A DNA stretch of 37,863 nt from an uncultured Lachnospiraceae bacterium (GCA_900316075.1 ONBT01000019.1:1-37863); one strand, 5' to 3'. Counted from the stretch's first letter, positions 22,845 through 31,159 are shown. Notes: a model not told the origin generated them from the sequence alone. Numbers and translations: made by a program.

Positions 22845-23636
22845 ATGGATGTCAAAGAATTAGAGGAAAAGATTGCGAAGCTGCAGGAGATGATCGACGC
22901 CTCGAAGCACATCGTCTTCTTCGGCGGGGCCGGGGTTTCGACGGAGTCAGGCGTTCCGGACTTTCGGTCCGAGGACGGCCTATATCATCAGAAGTTCGAC
23001 TATCCGCCTGAGACCATGTTGTCCCACTCCTTCTATGTGACTCACAAAAAGGACTTCTTCAGGTTTTATTACGACAAGATTCTTGTCGAATCCATCGAAA
23101 AGGACGGGAAAGAGTGTCCCATTGAGCCAAATGCCGCCCACAAGAAGCTGGCGGAGCTGGAAGCGGCCGGGAAGCTTTCGGCTGTCGTGACCCAGAATAT
23201 CGACGGTCTCCACCAGAAGGCCGGGTCGAAGAAGGTCCTCGAGCTGCACGGCACGGTCATGCGAAACTACTGCCTGAAGTGCGGGGCCGAATACGGCCTG
23301 GACTTCATGCTGGACAAAAAACACGCAGGCGACCTTGAGCCCAAGTGTCCGAAATGCGGCGGCGACGTGAAGCCGGATGTCGTCTTATATGAAGAAAGCC
23401 TGAACATGGCGACCATGGAGGAAGCCGTCCGGGAAATTTCGACTGCCGACATGCTGATCATCGGTGGCACCTCCCTGGTGGTTTACCCGGCCGCCGGAAT
23501 GGTGGATTACTATAGAGGAAACCGGCTCGTCCTCATCAACAAGTCCTCGACAAAGGAGGACCGGAACGCCGACCTCATCATAGCCGCCCCCATCGGCCAG
23601 GTCCTCTCCCACATTGGGGTCAGGAACCACTCATGA
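22845..23636 (+). CDS. cobB: NAD-dependent protein deacylase (sirtuin)
   Basis: Sirtuins remove acyl groups from lysines using NAD+. The 263-residue protein has the NAD-binding motif FFGGAGVSTESGVPDFRS near residue 27, TQNIDGLHQKAG near 118 and the catalytic HG in LELHGTV. Four zinc-binding cysteines are present as CLKC and CPKC, followed by KPDVVLYEE and the IIGGTSLVVYPAAG segment. An N-terminal helix of about 18 residues is normal for this class. ATG 22845 follows AAAGGGG. It stands alone after pckA; acetyl-lysine control of metabolic enzymes is known for the family, but a link with pckA is only inferred. Confidence 0.95.
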   Translation: MDVKELEEKIAKLQEMIDASKHIVFFGGAGVSTESGVPDFRSEDGLYHQKFDYPPETMLSHSFYVTHKKDFFRFYYDKILVESIEKDGKECPIEPNAAHKKLAELEAAGKLSAVVTQNIDGLHQKAGSKKVLELHGTVMRNYCLKCGAEYGLDFMLDKKHAGDLEPKCPKCGGDVKPDVVLYEESLNMATMEEAVREISTADMLIIGGTSLVVYPAAGMVDYYRGNRLVLINKSSTKEDRNADLIIAAPIGQVLSHIGVRNHS

Positions 23637-23679
23637 GACAGCCCTCCCGCCCAGTATTCATAGGACTTTGAGGGTTCCT

Positions 23680-23705
23680 GTCCCCCTAAACGGTCCCCCT
23701 AAACG
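23680..23705. repeat. 13-bp direct tandem repeat
   Basis: GTCCCCCTAAACG occurs twice back to back in the 453-bp gap between the sirtuin gene and rpsF. I see no function for it. Confidence 0.6.
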
Positions 23706-23767
23706 CCAGCATTGGTGCGGGCGGCAGGAGTTATGCACAGGGAGGTGTGGCACCGGGCGAAATGAAA

Positions 23768-23788
23768 TTGTAAACAAAAGTTTATAAT
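23768..23788 (+). promoter_or_regulatory. Probable rpsF operon promoter overlapped by an inverted repeat
   Basis: TTGTAAAC-AAAA-GTTTATAA is an 8-bp inverted repeat with one mismatch. It contains TATAAT at 23783-23788, so a protein bound here would cover the -10 box. The -35 box is not obvious. The leader to rpsF would be about 295 bases. Confidence 0.4.
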
Positions 23789-23998
23789 TCTGAAATTTGT
23801 ATTAAATGTGCGAAAAACTCCTTGCAAAAGGGAGGGCACCGTGGTACCATGCAACAGCGTGGTAAATTTCAGAGTTGCAGGGCGGAAGGAGTTGATGCTT
23901 CCCGTCCCGTGGCAGCGAATGAATTTACTCCTTGTTCCCGGGTTTTCCGGGGACCGAATATGGGCGCGTGACGCAAGTCAACAAGAACAGGGAAAACG

Positions 23999-24023
23999 GT
24001 CGGCTGAATGAGATTCGGCCGGC
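23999..24023 (+). promoter_or_regulatory. Hairpin in the rpsF leader
   Basis: GTCGGCTGAAT and ATTCGGCCGGC pair over 11 bp, including G-U pairs, around GAG. No T-run follows, so it is not a terminator. It lies 66 bases upstream of rpsF. Many bacteria carry an S6:S18-binding leader here, but I could not match the known consensus with certainty. Confidence 0.4.
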
Positions 24024-24089
24024 GGAATCTGTTTACAGACACTGAGTCACAGGCCCGGCAGTACAGTCCATAAGGAGGAAACAAAACAC

Positions 24090-24380
24090 ATGAAAAAGTA
24101 CGAATTGGCGCTCGTTCTTTCCGAGAAGATCGACGACGATGCCAGAGCAGCGCTTCTGGACCGGGCGAAGGAATACATCACCCGTGCAGGCGGCACTGTG
24201 ACCGGCGTTGACGACTGGGGCAAGAAGCAGCTTGCCTACGAGATCCAGAAGATGACGGAAGCTTACTATTACTTCGTCAAGTTTGACGCAGAGCCCACAG
24301 CTCCCGCGAAGATCGAGGAGAATGTCCGGATCATGGACAATGTTCTCCGCTTCCTCGTAGTCAGCGCAGAAGAAGACTGA
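24090..24380 (+). CDS. rpsF: 30S ribosomal protein S6
   Basis: The 96-residue protein begins MKKYELALVLSEKIDDD and includes GGTVTGVDDWGKKQLAYEI and the YYYFVKF strand, the standard S6 pattern. S6 binds 16S rRNA together with S18. ATG 24090 follows a strong AAGGAGG. It is first in the rpsF-ssb-rpsR operon, the order usual in Firmicutes, and is followed by ssb after about 100 bases that contain two hairpins. Confidence 0.98.
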   Translation: MKKYELALVLSEKIDDDARAALLDRAKEYITRAGGTVTGVDDWGKKQLAYEIQKMTEAYYYFVKFDAEPTAPAKIEENVRIMDNVLRFLVVSAEED

Positions 24381-24452
24381 GAAAGCCCTTCCCGACGCCC
24401 GGTGAGAGCCGGGACAGTCGATATTCGGAAACGTTGAATGACGAGCCCGATT

Positions 24453-24473
24453 CCTTATTATTCTGATAAGGAG
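24453..24473 (+). promoter_or_regulatory. Hairpin that covers the ssb ribosome-binding site
   Basis: CCTTAT (24453-24458) pairs with ATAAGG (24466-24471); the second arm includes most of the AAGGAG Shine-Dalgarno sequence (24468-24473) of ssb. Folding would hide the ribosome-binding site. The stem is only 6 bp. Confidence 0.45.
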
Positions 24474-24481
24474 AAAACTAT

Positions 24482-24934
24482 ATGAACAGAGTCATACTCA
24501 TGGGGAGACTGACAAGAGATCCGGAAGTCCGCTACGGAGCCAACGAAATGGCCATAGCCCGCTTCTCCATCGCCGTTGACCGCCGCTTCAAGCGGGAGGG
24601 TCAGCCCGAGGCGGATTTCTTCAACTGCACCGCATTCCGGAAAACCGCCGAGTTCATCGAGAAGTACCTGAAAAAGGGTACGAAGGTTGTTGTCGAGGGC
24701 CAGGTCCAGAACGACAATTACACGAACAAGGACGGACAGAAGGTATACGGAACCGTGATCATGGTCGACAATATCGAGTTTGCCGAGAGCAAGGCGGCAT
24801 CTGCTTCTTCGAGCAGCGCACCCCTTCCCGCAGGCGGACCCGCCCCTTCGTCGGCTGACGCAGGAGCTGCTCCTGCCGGAGACGGTTTCATGAGCATTCC
24901 GGACGGAGTGGACGACGAGCTCCCCTTCGCGTGA
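24482..24934 (+). CDS. ssb: Single-stranded DNA-binding protein
   Basis: SSB coats single-stranded DNA during replication and repair. The 150-residue protein starts MNRVILMGRLTRDPEVRY, has the OB-fold segments FSIAVDRRF and FFNCTAFRKTAEF, and VVVEGQVQNDNYTNKDGQKVYG. A Gly/Ala/Ser/Pro-rich linker of about 40 residues leads to the conserved acidic tip DDELPFA, close to the usual partner-binding DDD(I/L)PF. It lies between the genes for S6 and S18. Confidence 0.97.
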   Translation: MNRVILMGRLTRDPEVRYGANEMAIARFSIAVDRRFKREGQPEADFFNCTAFRKTAEFIEKYLKKGTKVVVEGQVQNDNYTNKDGQKVYGTVIMVDNIEFAESKAASASSSSAPLPAGGPAPSSADAGAAPAGDGFMSIPDGVDDELPFA

Positions 24935-24963
24935 AACAGTATGACCTCATTTTCAGGAGGTAA

Positions 24964-25236
24964 ATGAAAATGGCATTTGCAAAGACAAGTGAGAACGGTG
25001 CTGACAGCAGACGTACAAGACGGCCCATCCACAGACGGAGAAAGGTCTGCGTCTTCTGCGGCAAGAATGCAAAGGTAGATTACAAGGACGTAGCACTTCT
25101 GAAGAAGTACGTTTCCGAGCGTGGAAAGATTCTTCCCCGCCGTGTGACCGGGACCTGCGCCCGTCACCAGCGTGCCCTGACGACCGCCATCAAGCGTGCC
25201 CGTCATCTGGCTATGATGCCTTACGTAGTAGACTGA
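24964..25236 (+). CDS. rpsR: 30S ribosomal protein S18
   Basis: The protein has the basic N-terminal part [41 protein letters not shown] and the C-terminal [20 protein letters not shown], which define S18. A CxxC and a further Cys fit the zinc-binding form common in Clostridia. Two in-frame starts are possible: ATG 24964, only 4 bases from the AGGAGGT, and ATG 24970 (MAFAKTSE), at better spacing and matching relatives. I think 24970 is more likely but give the longer form. A strong terminator follows. Confidence 0.97.
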   Translation: MKMAFAKTSENGADSRRTRRPIHRRRKVCVFCGKNAKVDYKDVALLKKYVSERGKILPRRVTGTCARHQRALTTAIKRARHLAMMPYVVD

Positions 25237-25276
25237 TCTAGAAATTTTATTTGGACTGCAATTGCTATAAACGCAC

Positions 25277-25309
25277 AAAGGCCCGCCCCGCCAGGGGCGG
25301 GCCTTTGGT
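25277..25309 (+). terminator. Terminator of the rpsF-ssb-rpsR operon
   Basis: AAAGGCCCGCCCC and GGGGCGGGCCTTT form a perfect 13-bp stem around GCCA, 40 bases past the rpsR stop. Confidence 0.95.
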
Positions 25310-25383
25310 TAAATTAACGAAGAAAATACAAAAATTTTGTATGCTTTGGCCGTGGCGTTGGGCAGTTTTTACAGGTATACTCG

Positions 25384-25424
25384 TTGACAGTTGAGGTGAT
25401 GGGAAAGCTACGCGCTTTACATTA
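25384..25424 (+). promoter_or_regulatory. Possible promoter region of the ABC ATPase gene
   Basis: A consensus TTGACA lies at 25384-25389, but the best -10-like word, TACATTAT at 25418, is too far downstream. TATACT at 25375-25380 is another -10 candidate. The real promoter is not clear. A TTTACATTA word occurs at 25416. Confidence 0.3.
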
Positions 25425-25460
25425 TTCTCATGAAGTACAAATCTTTTTGGAGGTTATGAA

Positions 25461-26573
25461 ATGGCAGGAATCAAGCTTGACAATGTCTGCAAGGTTTATC
25501 CGAACGGTTTCGAAGCCGTAAAGAACTTCAACCTTGACGTACAGGACAAGGAATTCATCATTTTCGTCGGCCCTTCAGGCTGCGGAAAATCCACCACCCT
25601 CCGTATGATTGCAGGTCTCGAGGACATCTCCTCCGGTACCCTGACAATCGACGGAAAGGTCATGAACGATGTAGAGCCCAAGGACCGTGATATCGCAATG
25701 GTATTCCAGAACTACGCTCTGTATCCCCACATGACAGTTTACGACAATATGGCCTTTGGTCTGAAGCTTCGTAAGCTTCCCAAGGACGAGATTGACAAGA
25801 AGGTCCGCGAGGCCGCAAAGATCCTCGACCTGGACAAGCTCCTTGACCGCAAGCCCAAGGCTCTGTCCGGTGGCCAGCGGCAGCGTGTTGCCATGGGCCG
25901 TGCCATCGTCCGGAACCCCAAGGTCTTCCTCATGGACGAGCCTCTGTCAAACCTCGATGCAAAGCTCCGTGTTCAGATGCGTATCGAGATTTCCAAGCTC
26001 CATGACAGACTCGGCGCTACGATGATTTACGTTACACATGATCAGACCGAGGCTATGACCCTTGGTACCCGGATCGTCGTAATGAAGGACGGCGTCGTTC
26101 AGCAGGTTGATTCTCCTCAGAACCTCTATGACAACCCTTGCAACCAGTTCGTTGCAGGCTTCATCGGCTCTCCTGAGATGAACTTCCTGGATGCGAAGAT
26201 CGAGAAGAACGGCGACCAGGTCGTTGCAAACCTCGGCACCCACACCCTGACCATCCCTCCCGCAAAGGCAAAGGCTCTGGTAGACAAGGGCTATATAGGA
26301 AAGACCGTTGTCTTCGGTATCCGTCCCGAGAACATCTCCGATTCCCAGATGGTCATCGATGCGCATCCCGAGAACGTCATCGAGGCGAAGATTCACGTAT
26401 ACGAGCTCCTCGGCGCAGAAGTATTCCTGTACTTCGATTACAACAACACCGAGATCACGGCCCGTGTCAACCCTCGTACGACCGCTCGTACCGGCGATAC
26501 CGTCAAGTTCTGCCTCGACATGGAGAAGGCTCACTTCTTCGACAAGGAGACAGAGCAGGTCATCACGAACTGA
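25461..26573 (+). CDS. Carbohydrate ABC transporter ATPase (MsmX/UgpC type)
   Basis: The 370-residue protein energises sugar uptake at the inner face of the membrane. It shows Walker A GPSGCGKSTT near residue 38, Q-loop MVFQNYALYPHM, signature LSGGQRQRVAMGRA, Walker B VFLMDEPLSNLDAKLR and the H-loop YVTHDQTEA. The C-terminal 130 residues form the TOBE/MalK regulatory part, including GIRPENISD. No permease or binding-protein genes are adjacent, so it probably serves several transporters as MsmX does in Bacillus. Codon use (CGT, GTT, GCA) is like that of pckA and indicates high expression. ATG 25461 follows GGAGGTTATGAA. Confidence 0.96.
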   Translation: MAGIKLDNVCKVYPNGFEAVKNFNLDVQDKEFIIFVGPSGCGKSTTLRMIAGLEDISSGTLTIDGKVMNDVEPKDRDIAMVFQNYALYPHMTVYDNMAFGLKLRKLPKDEIDKKVREAAKILDLDKLLDRKPKALSGGQRQRVAMGRAIVRNPKVFLMDEPLSNLDAKLRVQMRIEISKLHDRLGATMIYVTHDQTEAMTLGTRIVVMKDGVVQQVDSPQNLYDNPCNQFVAGFIGSPEMNFLDAKIEKNGDQVVANLGTHTLTIPPAKAKALVDKGYIGKTVVFGIRPENISDSQMVIDAHPENVIEAKIHVYELLGAEVFLYFDYNNTEITARVNPRTTARTGDTVKFCLDMEKAHFFDKETEQVITN

Positions 26574-26617
26574 AGCAACGCTATAAAACTTCTTTTTCAT
26601 CCCCTTACTTACAAATA

Positions 26618-26656
26618 CCCCCTGCCGGACCTCCTTCCCGGCAGGGGGATCTTTGT
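26618..26656 (+). terminator. Terminator of the ABC ATPase gene
   Basis: CCCCCTGCCGG and CCGGCAGGGGG form a perfect 11-bp stem around a 9-base loop, followed by ATCTTTGTTT. Confidence 0.9.
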
Positions 26657-26711
26657 TTATTACTAATGTAAACCGCGCAGGCGGAACCGGCCTTTCGTCT
26701 TGCAGCCCACC

Positions 26712-26760
26712 AAAGAGAAGAATCTTCTTGCAATCCGAAAATTTCTCCTTTCCCTGGCTT
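26712..26760. repeat. Single unit of the 73-bp repeat family (family A)
   Basis: AGAGAAGAATCTTCTT and AAAATTTCTCCTTTCCC are both present at array spacing, in the same orientation as the array at 29361. It lies between the ABC ATPase terminator and the kinase promoter. Confidence 0.8.
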
Positions 26761-26784
26761 TGGTCATCTACACAATGCCGTCGC

Positions 26785-26796
26785 TTGTGCTATACT
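26785..26796 (+). promoter_or_regulatory. Extended -10 promoter of the hybrid histidine kinase
   Basis: TTGTGCTATACT has the same extended -10 form as at 804, 5209 and 32274. The kinase ATG lies 96 bases downstream. Confidence 0.55.
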
Positions 26797-26891
26797 TACA
26801 AAAATTTGAGATTTGTCAGGTGTATGCCTGACAAATGCCGGGTAAAATGAATGAAAAATGTCGGGCGCGGAAGCAGCTAAGGGGAGTGCCT

Positions 26892-29318
26892 ATGAAACGT
26901 ACGGACGGATATTTGCGGGGTATTTCCATATTGCTCTTTGCCGTGCTCGGGGCAATTGCTGTCCTCTGGGCAGGGGTTTCCCTGAGCGGGTGGCCGGCGC
27001 CGGACCTGCTGGGCAAAGAGCGCTGCGAAGTGCTGCCGGCGGACTGGGCGCAGGTCCTGCCCGACGGGAGCCGGAAGGACGTGGAGATTCCGGGAACTTT
27101 TGAAGTGGATGAGCATTCCACGGCCGTGATCGAGGCGGCCCTGCCTGCGTCCATACCGGAAGATGCTTACATTTCCCTCCGGAGTGCCACGGCCGAAGTG
27201 AAGGTCTTCGTGGACGGGAACCTCCGGTACACCTACTCCCTGAACGCTTCTCCGTTTTCAAAGGGCTATACGACTACGGCCATCCTCTTTGTCGGCCTGC
27301 AGCAGGAGGACGCTGGAAAGGTCCTGCGGATCGAGTCGACGTCGGACACCATTTACCGCGGCTACATTGACACGGTGTACTATGGGGACCGGACAGGCAT
27401 ATTGCTTCATTATTTTCGGGAATTTGGGGCAGAAGTGGTCCTGGCTATCCTTCTGCTCTCCTTCGGCATTGCCATTATTATTCTTTCATTAATAATGGAG
27501 TTCCGGACCCATACCGCCCCAGAGCTCCGTTTCCTGGCCCTCGGGGTCGTCTTTTTCGCCGGGTGGAGCCTGACGGAATGTTCTCTGCGCCAGTTCCTCT
27601 TCCCCCGTGTGGACGCGGCGTCGTTTGCCGCCTTTATCTTCAAATTTCTCATGGCCCTGCCCTTCATGTGCTACCTTGATGAGGTCCAGAAGAGGCGCTA
27701 CCACAGGCTCTATATTATTATGGAGGCCGTGGCCGTAGCCGCGTCCGCGGCCTGCTTCCTCCTGCATATGACAGGTATTTTGCCCTATATCTATTCCATC
27801 CCCGTCGTTGTCATTGAAATCGCATCCGGCATCATCGCGGTCTTCGTCACCGTCATCCAGGACATCCGGCGGAAGGCCCTCGATTACCCCCTCATCGCCG
27901 CAGGCATGGGCGTTTTCTTCCTGACGGGCCTCATCAGCATTCCCGATTACATGCAGGGCGCCGGAAACATGAACAAGAACCTGGTCCTCATCGGCCTTCT
28001 GGCCCTGGCAATCGTTGCTGTCCTGAGGGCAGTCCTCGATGCCGAAAAGGCGAAGCAGGAGAAGAAGGAGGCCCTGGCCCTTTCTGATTCCAAAAGCCGT
28101 TTTCTGGCCTCCATGTCCCATGAGATCCGGACGCCCATCAACACTGTATTGGGCATGAACGAGATGATTGAGCGCGAGTGCACGGATGAGGGCATCCTGA
28201 AGTACTCGGAAAACATCGACACGGCCGGGCGCATGCTGCTTTCCATTATTAATGACATCCTGGACTTCTCGAAGATCGAGTCCGGCAAGATGGAGCTCAC
28301 GGAAGTCCCCTATCAGACCGCCTCCGTGATCAACGACTGCGTCACCCTCCTGAAGAAAAGGGCCGACAGCAAGGGCCTTCGAATGGTCCTTTCCTGCGAC
28401 CGCAATCTGCCGTCCTCCCTCATCGGCGACGACGTGCGGGTGAAGCAGATCATTACGAATCTTCTCACCAACGCGGTGAAGTACACGGAAAAAGGCTCGG
28501 TCACCCTCACTGTGGACGGGGTGCGCATCCCGAATGAGAATAATGGAAAAGGCCTGGTCCCCCTCGGTGGCGAGAAGACAGGGCATGAGAATAATGGAAA
28601 AGATTTCCTTCTCAGGGTCTGCGTCAAAGACACCGGCATAGGCATCAGGGAAGAAGCCATGAAGGACCTCTTCTCGGATTTCTCCCGGGTCGACCAGACG
28701 AAGAACCGCCACATCGAGGGAACCGGCCTGGGGCTGGCCATCACGAAGCTTCTCGTGGATGCCATGGGCGGAAAGATTCATGTGGAATCCGTCTACGGCG
28801 AGGGCTCCGCATTTTCCATAGAGATTCCGCAGAAAATCGCGGATGAGCAGCCCATGGGCGACCTGGAGGCAAACACCGCTTCCGTACAGACAGAAAAGAA
28901 GAAATACGAGCCCGCATTCCGGGCGCCTCAGGCCCATGTCCTGGTCGTTGATGACAACAAGATGAACCGCCTGGTCTTCACCTCTCTGCTGAAGCAGACC
29001 GAAATGCAGATCGATCAGGCTTCGGGCGGGGCAGAAGCCCTTGAAATGACAAGGAAACAGAAGTACGACATTATTTTCATGGACCACATGATGCCGGAAA
29101 TGGACGGCATTGAAACCCTGCAGCGCCTGCGCGCGGAAGAGGGGAATCCGAACCAAAGGACCTGCAGCATCGCCCTGACCGCCAATGCCATCGCCGGCAT
29201 TGACCGGACCTACCGGGAGGCCGGCTTCCAGGACTACCTGGCCAAGCCCGTCCAGCCCGCCAAACTCGAGCGGATGGTCATCGCCCACCTTCCCGAGGAA
29301 ATGGTGGAGAAGAGGTAG
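26892..29318 (+). CDS. Membrane hybrid sensor histidine kinase with C-terminal receiver
   Basis: The 808-residue protein starts with a membrane segment (residues 12-33), then an extracytoplasmic domain of about 150 residues that resembles the 7TMR-DISM sensor fold, then about seven membrane helices (residues 180-395). The dimerisation helix has the phosphoacceptor in FLASMSHEIRTPINTVLGMNE. The ATPase domain shows the N box QIITNLLTNAVKYTEKGS, KDTGIGI and GTGLGLAI. The receiver has VLVVDDNKMNR and the phospho-acceptor Asp in IIFMDHMMPEMDG, with the late lysine in DYLAKP. An insertion carrying two ENNGK copies sits between the N box and KDTGIGI. ATG 26892 follows AGGGGAG. No output regulator is adjacent, so the ligand and target are unknown. 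Confidence 0.92.
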   Translation: MKRTDGYLRGISILLFAVLGAIAVLWAGVSLSGWPAPDLLGKERCEVLPADWAQVLPDGSRKDVEIPGTFEVDEHSTAVIEAALPASIPEDAYISLRSATAEVKVFVDGNLRYTYSLNASPFSKGYTTTAILFVGLQQEDAGKVLRIESTSDTIYRGYIDTVYYGDRTGILLHYFREFGAEVVLAILLLSFGIAIIILSLIMEFRTHTAPELRFLALGVVFFAGWSLTECSLRQFLFPRVDAASFAAFIFKFLMALPFMCYLDEVQKRRYHRLYIIMEAVAVAASAACFLLHMTGILPYIYSIPVVVIEIASGIIAVFVTVIQDIRRKALDYPLIAAGMGVFFLTGLISIPDYMQGAGNMNKNLVLIGLLALAIVAVLRAVLDAEKAKQEKKEALALSDSKSRFLASMSHEIRTPINTVLGMNEMIERECTDEGILKYSENIDTAGRMLLSIINDILDFSKIESGKMELTEVPYQTASVINDCVTLLKKRADSKGLRMVLSCDRNLPSSLIGDDVRVKQIITNLLTNAVKYTEKGSVTLTVDGVRIPNENNGKGLVPLGGEKTGHENNGKDFLLRVCVKDTGIGIREEAMKDLFSDFSRVDQTKNRHIEGTGLGLAITKLLVDAMGGKIHVESVYGEGSAFSIEIPQKIADEQPMGDLEANTASVQTEKKKYEPAFRAPQAHVLVVDDNKMNRLVFTSLLKQTEMQIDQASGGAEALEMTRKQKYDIIFMDHMMPEMDGIETLQRLRAEEGNPNQRTCSIALTANAIAGIDRTYREAGFQDYLAKPVQPAKLERMVIAHLPEEMVEKR

Positions 29319-29360
29319 GGCGGCGCGCCCGGTCCCAAGGAAGCTCCCCAGCCTGCGGCA

Positions 29361-29702
29361 CGGAAGGGAGAAGAATCTTCTTTCCAAGCTGAAATTTCTC
29401 CTTTCCCTGGTCTATTCTCCCCATGGGAGCGCCCGGAAGGGAGAAGAATCTTCTTCCAATTCTGAAATTTCTCCTTTTCCCGGCCCAGTCGCCACATGCG
29501 CGCGGCCCGGAAGGGAGAAGAATCTTCTTTCACAGCAGAAATTTCTCCTTTTCCCGGCCCTGGCACCAAGCGGAAGTGGCCGGAAGAGAGAAGAATCTTC
29601 TTCCAAAGCCGAAATTTCTCCTTCCCCCGGCCCTGGCACCACGTGGAAGTGGCCGGAAGAGAGAAGAATCTTCTTTCCAAGTCGAAATTTCTCCTTCCGG
29701 TC
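29361..29702. repeat. 73-bp tandem array, five units (family A, plus orientation)
   Basis: The anchor GAGAAGAATCTTCTT starts at 29368, 29441, 29515, 29588 and 29661 (73, 74, 73 and 73 bases). Each unit continues with GAAATTTCTCC and a GC-rich part ending GGCCGGAAG. The array is the reverse complement of that at 2811 and fills most of the 562-bp gap between the kinase and galK genes. The remaining 180 bases hold the probable galK promoter (TAGAAT about 29776). Confidence 0.93.
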
Positions 29703-29880
29703 CGCCTCCCCCCTTAACAGCTGTTTTTGCACACAATTGGACCGCTTTTCGATATGGACGAATCCGGCCGAAGTGTGTAGAATAAGCCTGATGCGGAAAA
29801 TTTCGCATGAGGCCGCAGCCGCGTAAAGGCAGGCTTCAGGCATTTTGCAAAAACACTTATTTTCGGAGGGTTACATTATT

Positions 29881-31050
29881 ATGACCATAGAGGAAATGAA
29901 GGCACGGTTCGCTGAGCTTTTCGGGGACGCCGAGGGGGTTCAGAGCTATTTTTCGCCGGGCCGGGTGAACCTGATCGGGGAGCACACGGACTACAACGGG
30001 GGCCACGTCTTCCCCTGCGCCCTGACCATCGGGACATACGCCGTTGCCAGAAAGCGGACGGATGACAAGCTCCGCTTCTATTCGGCAAATGTCGAGAAGT
30101 ACGGCATTGTCGAGTGCTCCGTGAAGGACATCAAATATAATGACAAGTATGGCTGGGCCAATTATCCCATCGGCGTGGTCTGGGCCCTGCAGAAGAAGGG
30201 CCACCTCTTCGACACCGGCTTTGACATGCTGATCTGGGGCGACATCCCGAACGGGTCCGGCCTTTCCTCTTCGGCCTCTCTCGAAGTCCTGACCGGCGTT
30301 GTGGTCCGGGACCTCTTCGGCTTCAATGGCCTGACGAATCAGGACCTGGCTCTGACCGGCCAGTACTCCGAGAACAATTTCAACGGGATGAATTGCGGCA
30401 TTATGGACCAGTTCGCTGTCGCAATGGGCAAAAAAGACAATGCCATCTTCCTCGACACGGCGGACCTCTCCTATGAATACGCTCCCGTTAAGCTGCCGGA
30501 TGCGAAGATTGTCATCGTAAACTCCAAGGTCAAGCACAGCCTCGTGGACTCCGAGTACAATAAGCGCCGGGAAGAGTGCGCCCATGCCCTGAAGCAGCTG
30601 CAGACCGTGGTCAATATCAATGCCCTGGGCGACCTGGACGAAGCGACCTTCGAGAAGCACGCCTCCGTCATCACGGACGAGACCGAGCGGAAGCGGGCAA
30701 AGCATGCGGTATACGAGAACCAGCGGACCATCCGGGCTGTTGCGGAACTCAAGAAGAATCATATTGAGGAGTTCGGGAAACTGATGAATGCCTCTCACGT
30801 TTCCCTCCGGGATGACTACGCCACCTCCTGCGAGGAATGCGACGTCCTGGCCGAGCTGGCCTGGTCCGTACCCGGCTGCCTCGGAAGCCGGATCACCGGC
30901 GGCGGCTTCGGCGGCTGCACGGTTTCCATCGTGAAGGACGAGGCCCTCGACGCCTTCAAAGAGACCATTACGAAGGGCTACGAAGAGAAGGTCGGCAAGA
31001 CTCCGGAGATTTACGTCGTAGAAATCGGCGACGGGGCCCGGAAACTGTAA
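29881..31050 (+). CDS. galK: Galactokinase
   Basis: Galactokinase phosphorylates galactose at C1 in the Leloir pathway. The 389-residue GHMP kinase has the galactokinase signature GRVNLIGEHTDYNGG near residue 24 and the ATP loop PNGSGLSSSASLEV near 124. It also has MNCGIMDQFAVAMG with the catalytic Asp, and the late GGGFGGCTVSIV motif. ATG 29881 follows GGAGGG with an AT-rich TTACATTATT spacer; an upstream in-frame ATG at 29845 is less suitable. No galT or galE gene is adjacent. A strong terminator follows, so it is probably transcribed alone. Confidence 0.96.
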   Translation: MTIEEMKARFAELFGDAEGVQSYFSPGRVNLIGEHTDYNGGHVFPCALTIGTYAVARKRTDDKLRFYSANVEKYGIVECSVKDIKYNDKYGWANYPIGVVWALQKKGHLFDTGFDMLIWGDIPNGSGLSSSASLEVLTGVVVRDLFGFNGLTNQDLALTGQYSENNFNGMNCGIMDQFAVAMGKKDNAIFLDTADLSYEYAPVKLPDAKIVIVNSKVKHSLVDSEYNKRREECAHALKQLQTVVNINALGDLDEATFEKHASVITDETERKRAKHAVYENQRTIRAVAELKKNHIEEFGKLMNASHVSLRDDYATSCEECDVLAELAWSVPGCLGSRITGGGFGGCTVSIVKDEALDAFKETITKGYEEKVGKTPEIYVVEIGDGARKL

Positions 31051-31122
31051 TTGTTCGCAGAGCAGCGAATCAGGCCAGGCAGGTGTGGAACCTTTCCTGA
31101 AGAAAACAGAATGTGTATAATG

Positions 31123-31159
31123 GGGATGGAGTCAGTCGACTCCGTCCCTTTTTGTTTTT
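31123..31159 (+). terminator. galK terminator
   Basis: GGGATGGAGTC and GACTCCGTCCC form an 11-bp stem around AGTC, followed by TTTTTGTTTTT. A TATAAT lies directly before the stem (31116-31121), probably by chance. Confidence 0.93.

Noticed and set aside
23835-23900. T-box riboswitch suggested by GGGAGGGCACCGTGGTACC
   Set aside because: The AGGGTGGNACCGCG antiterminator core is not matched, no specifier stem or terminator is visible, and the gene downstream is ribosomal protein S6.
31116-31121. TATAAT as the promoter of the PucR-type regulator
   Set aside because: The galK terminator stem follows within two bases, so a transcript from here would end at once. The true promoter of the regulator is not clear.
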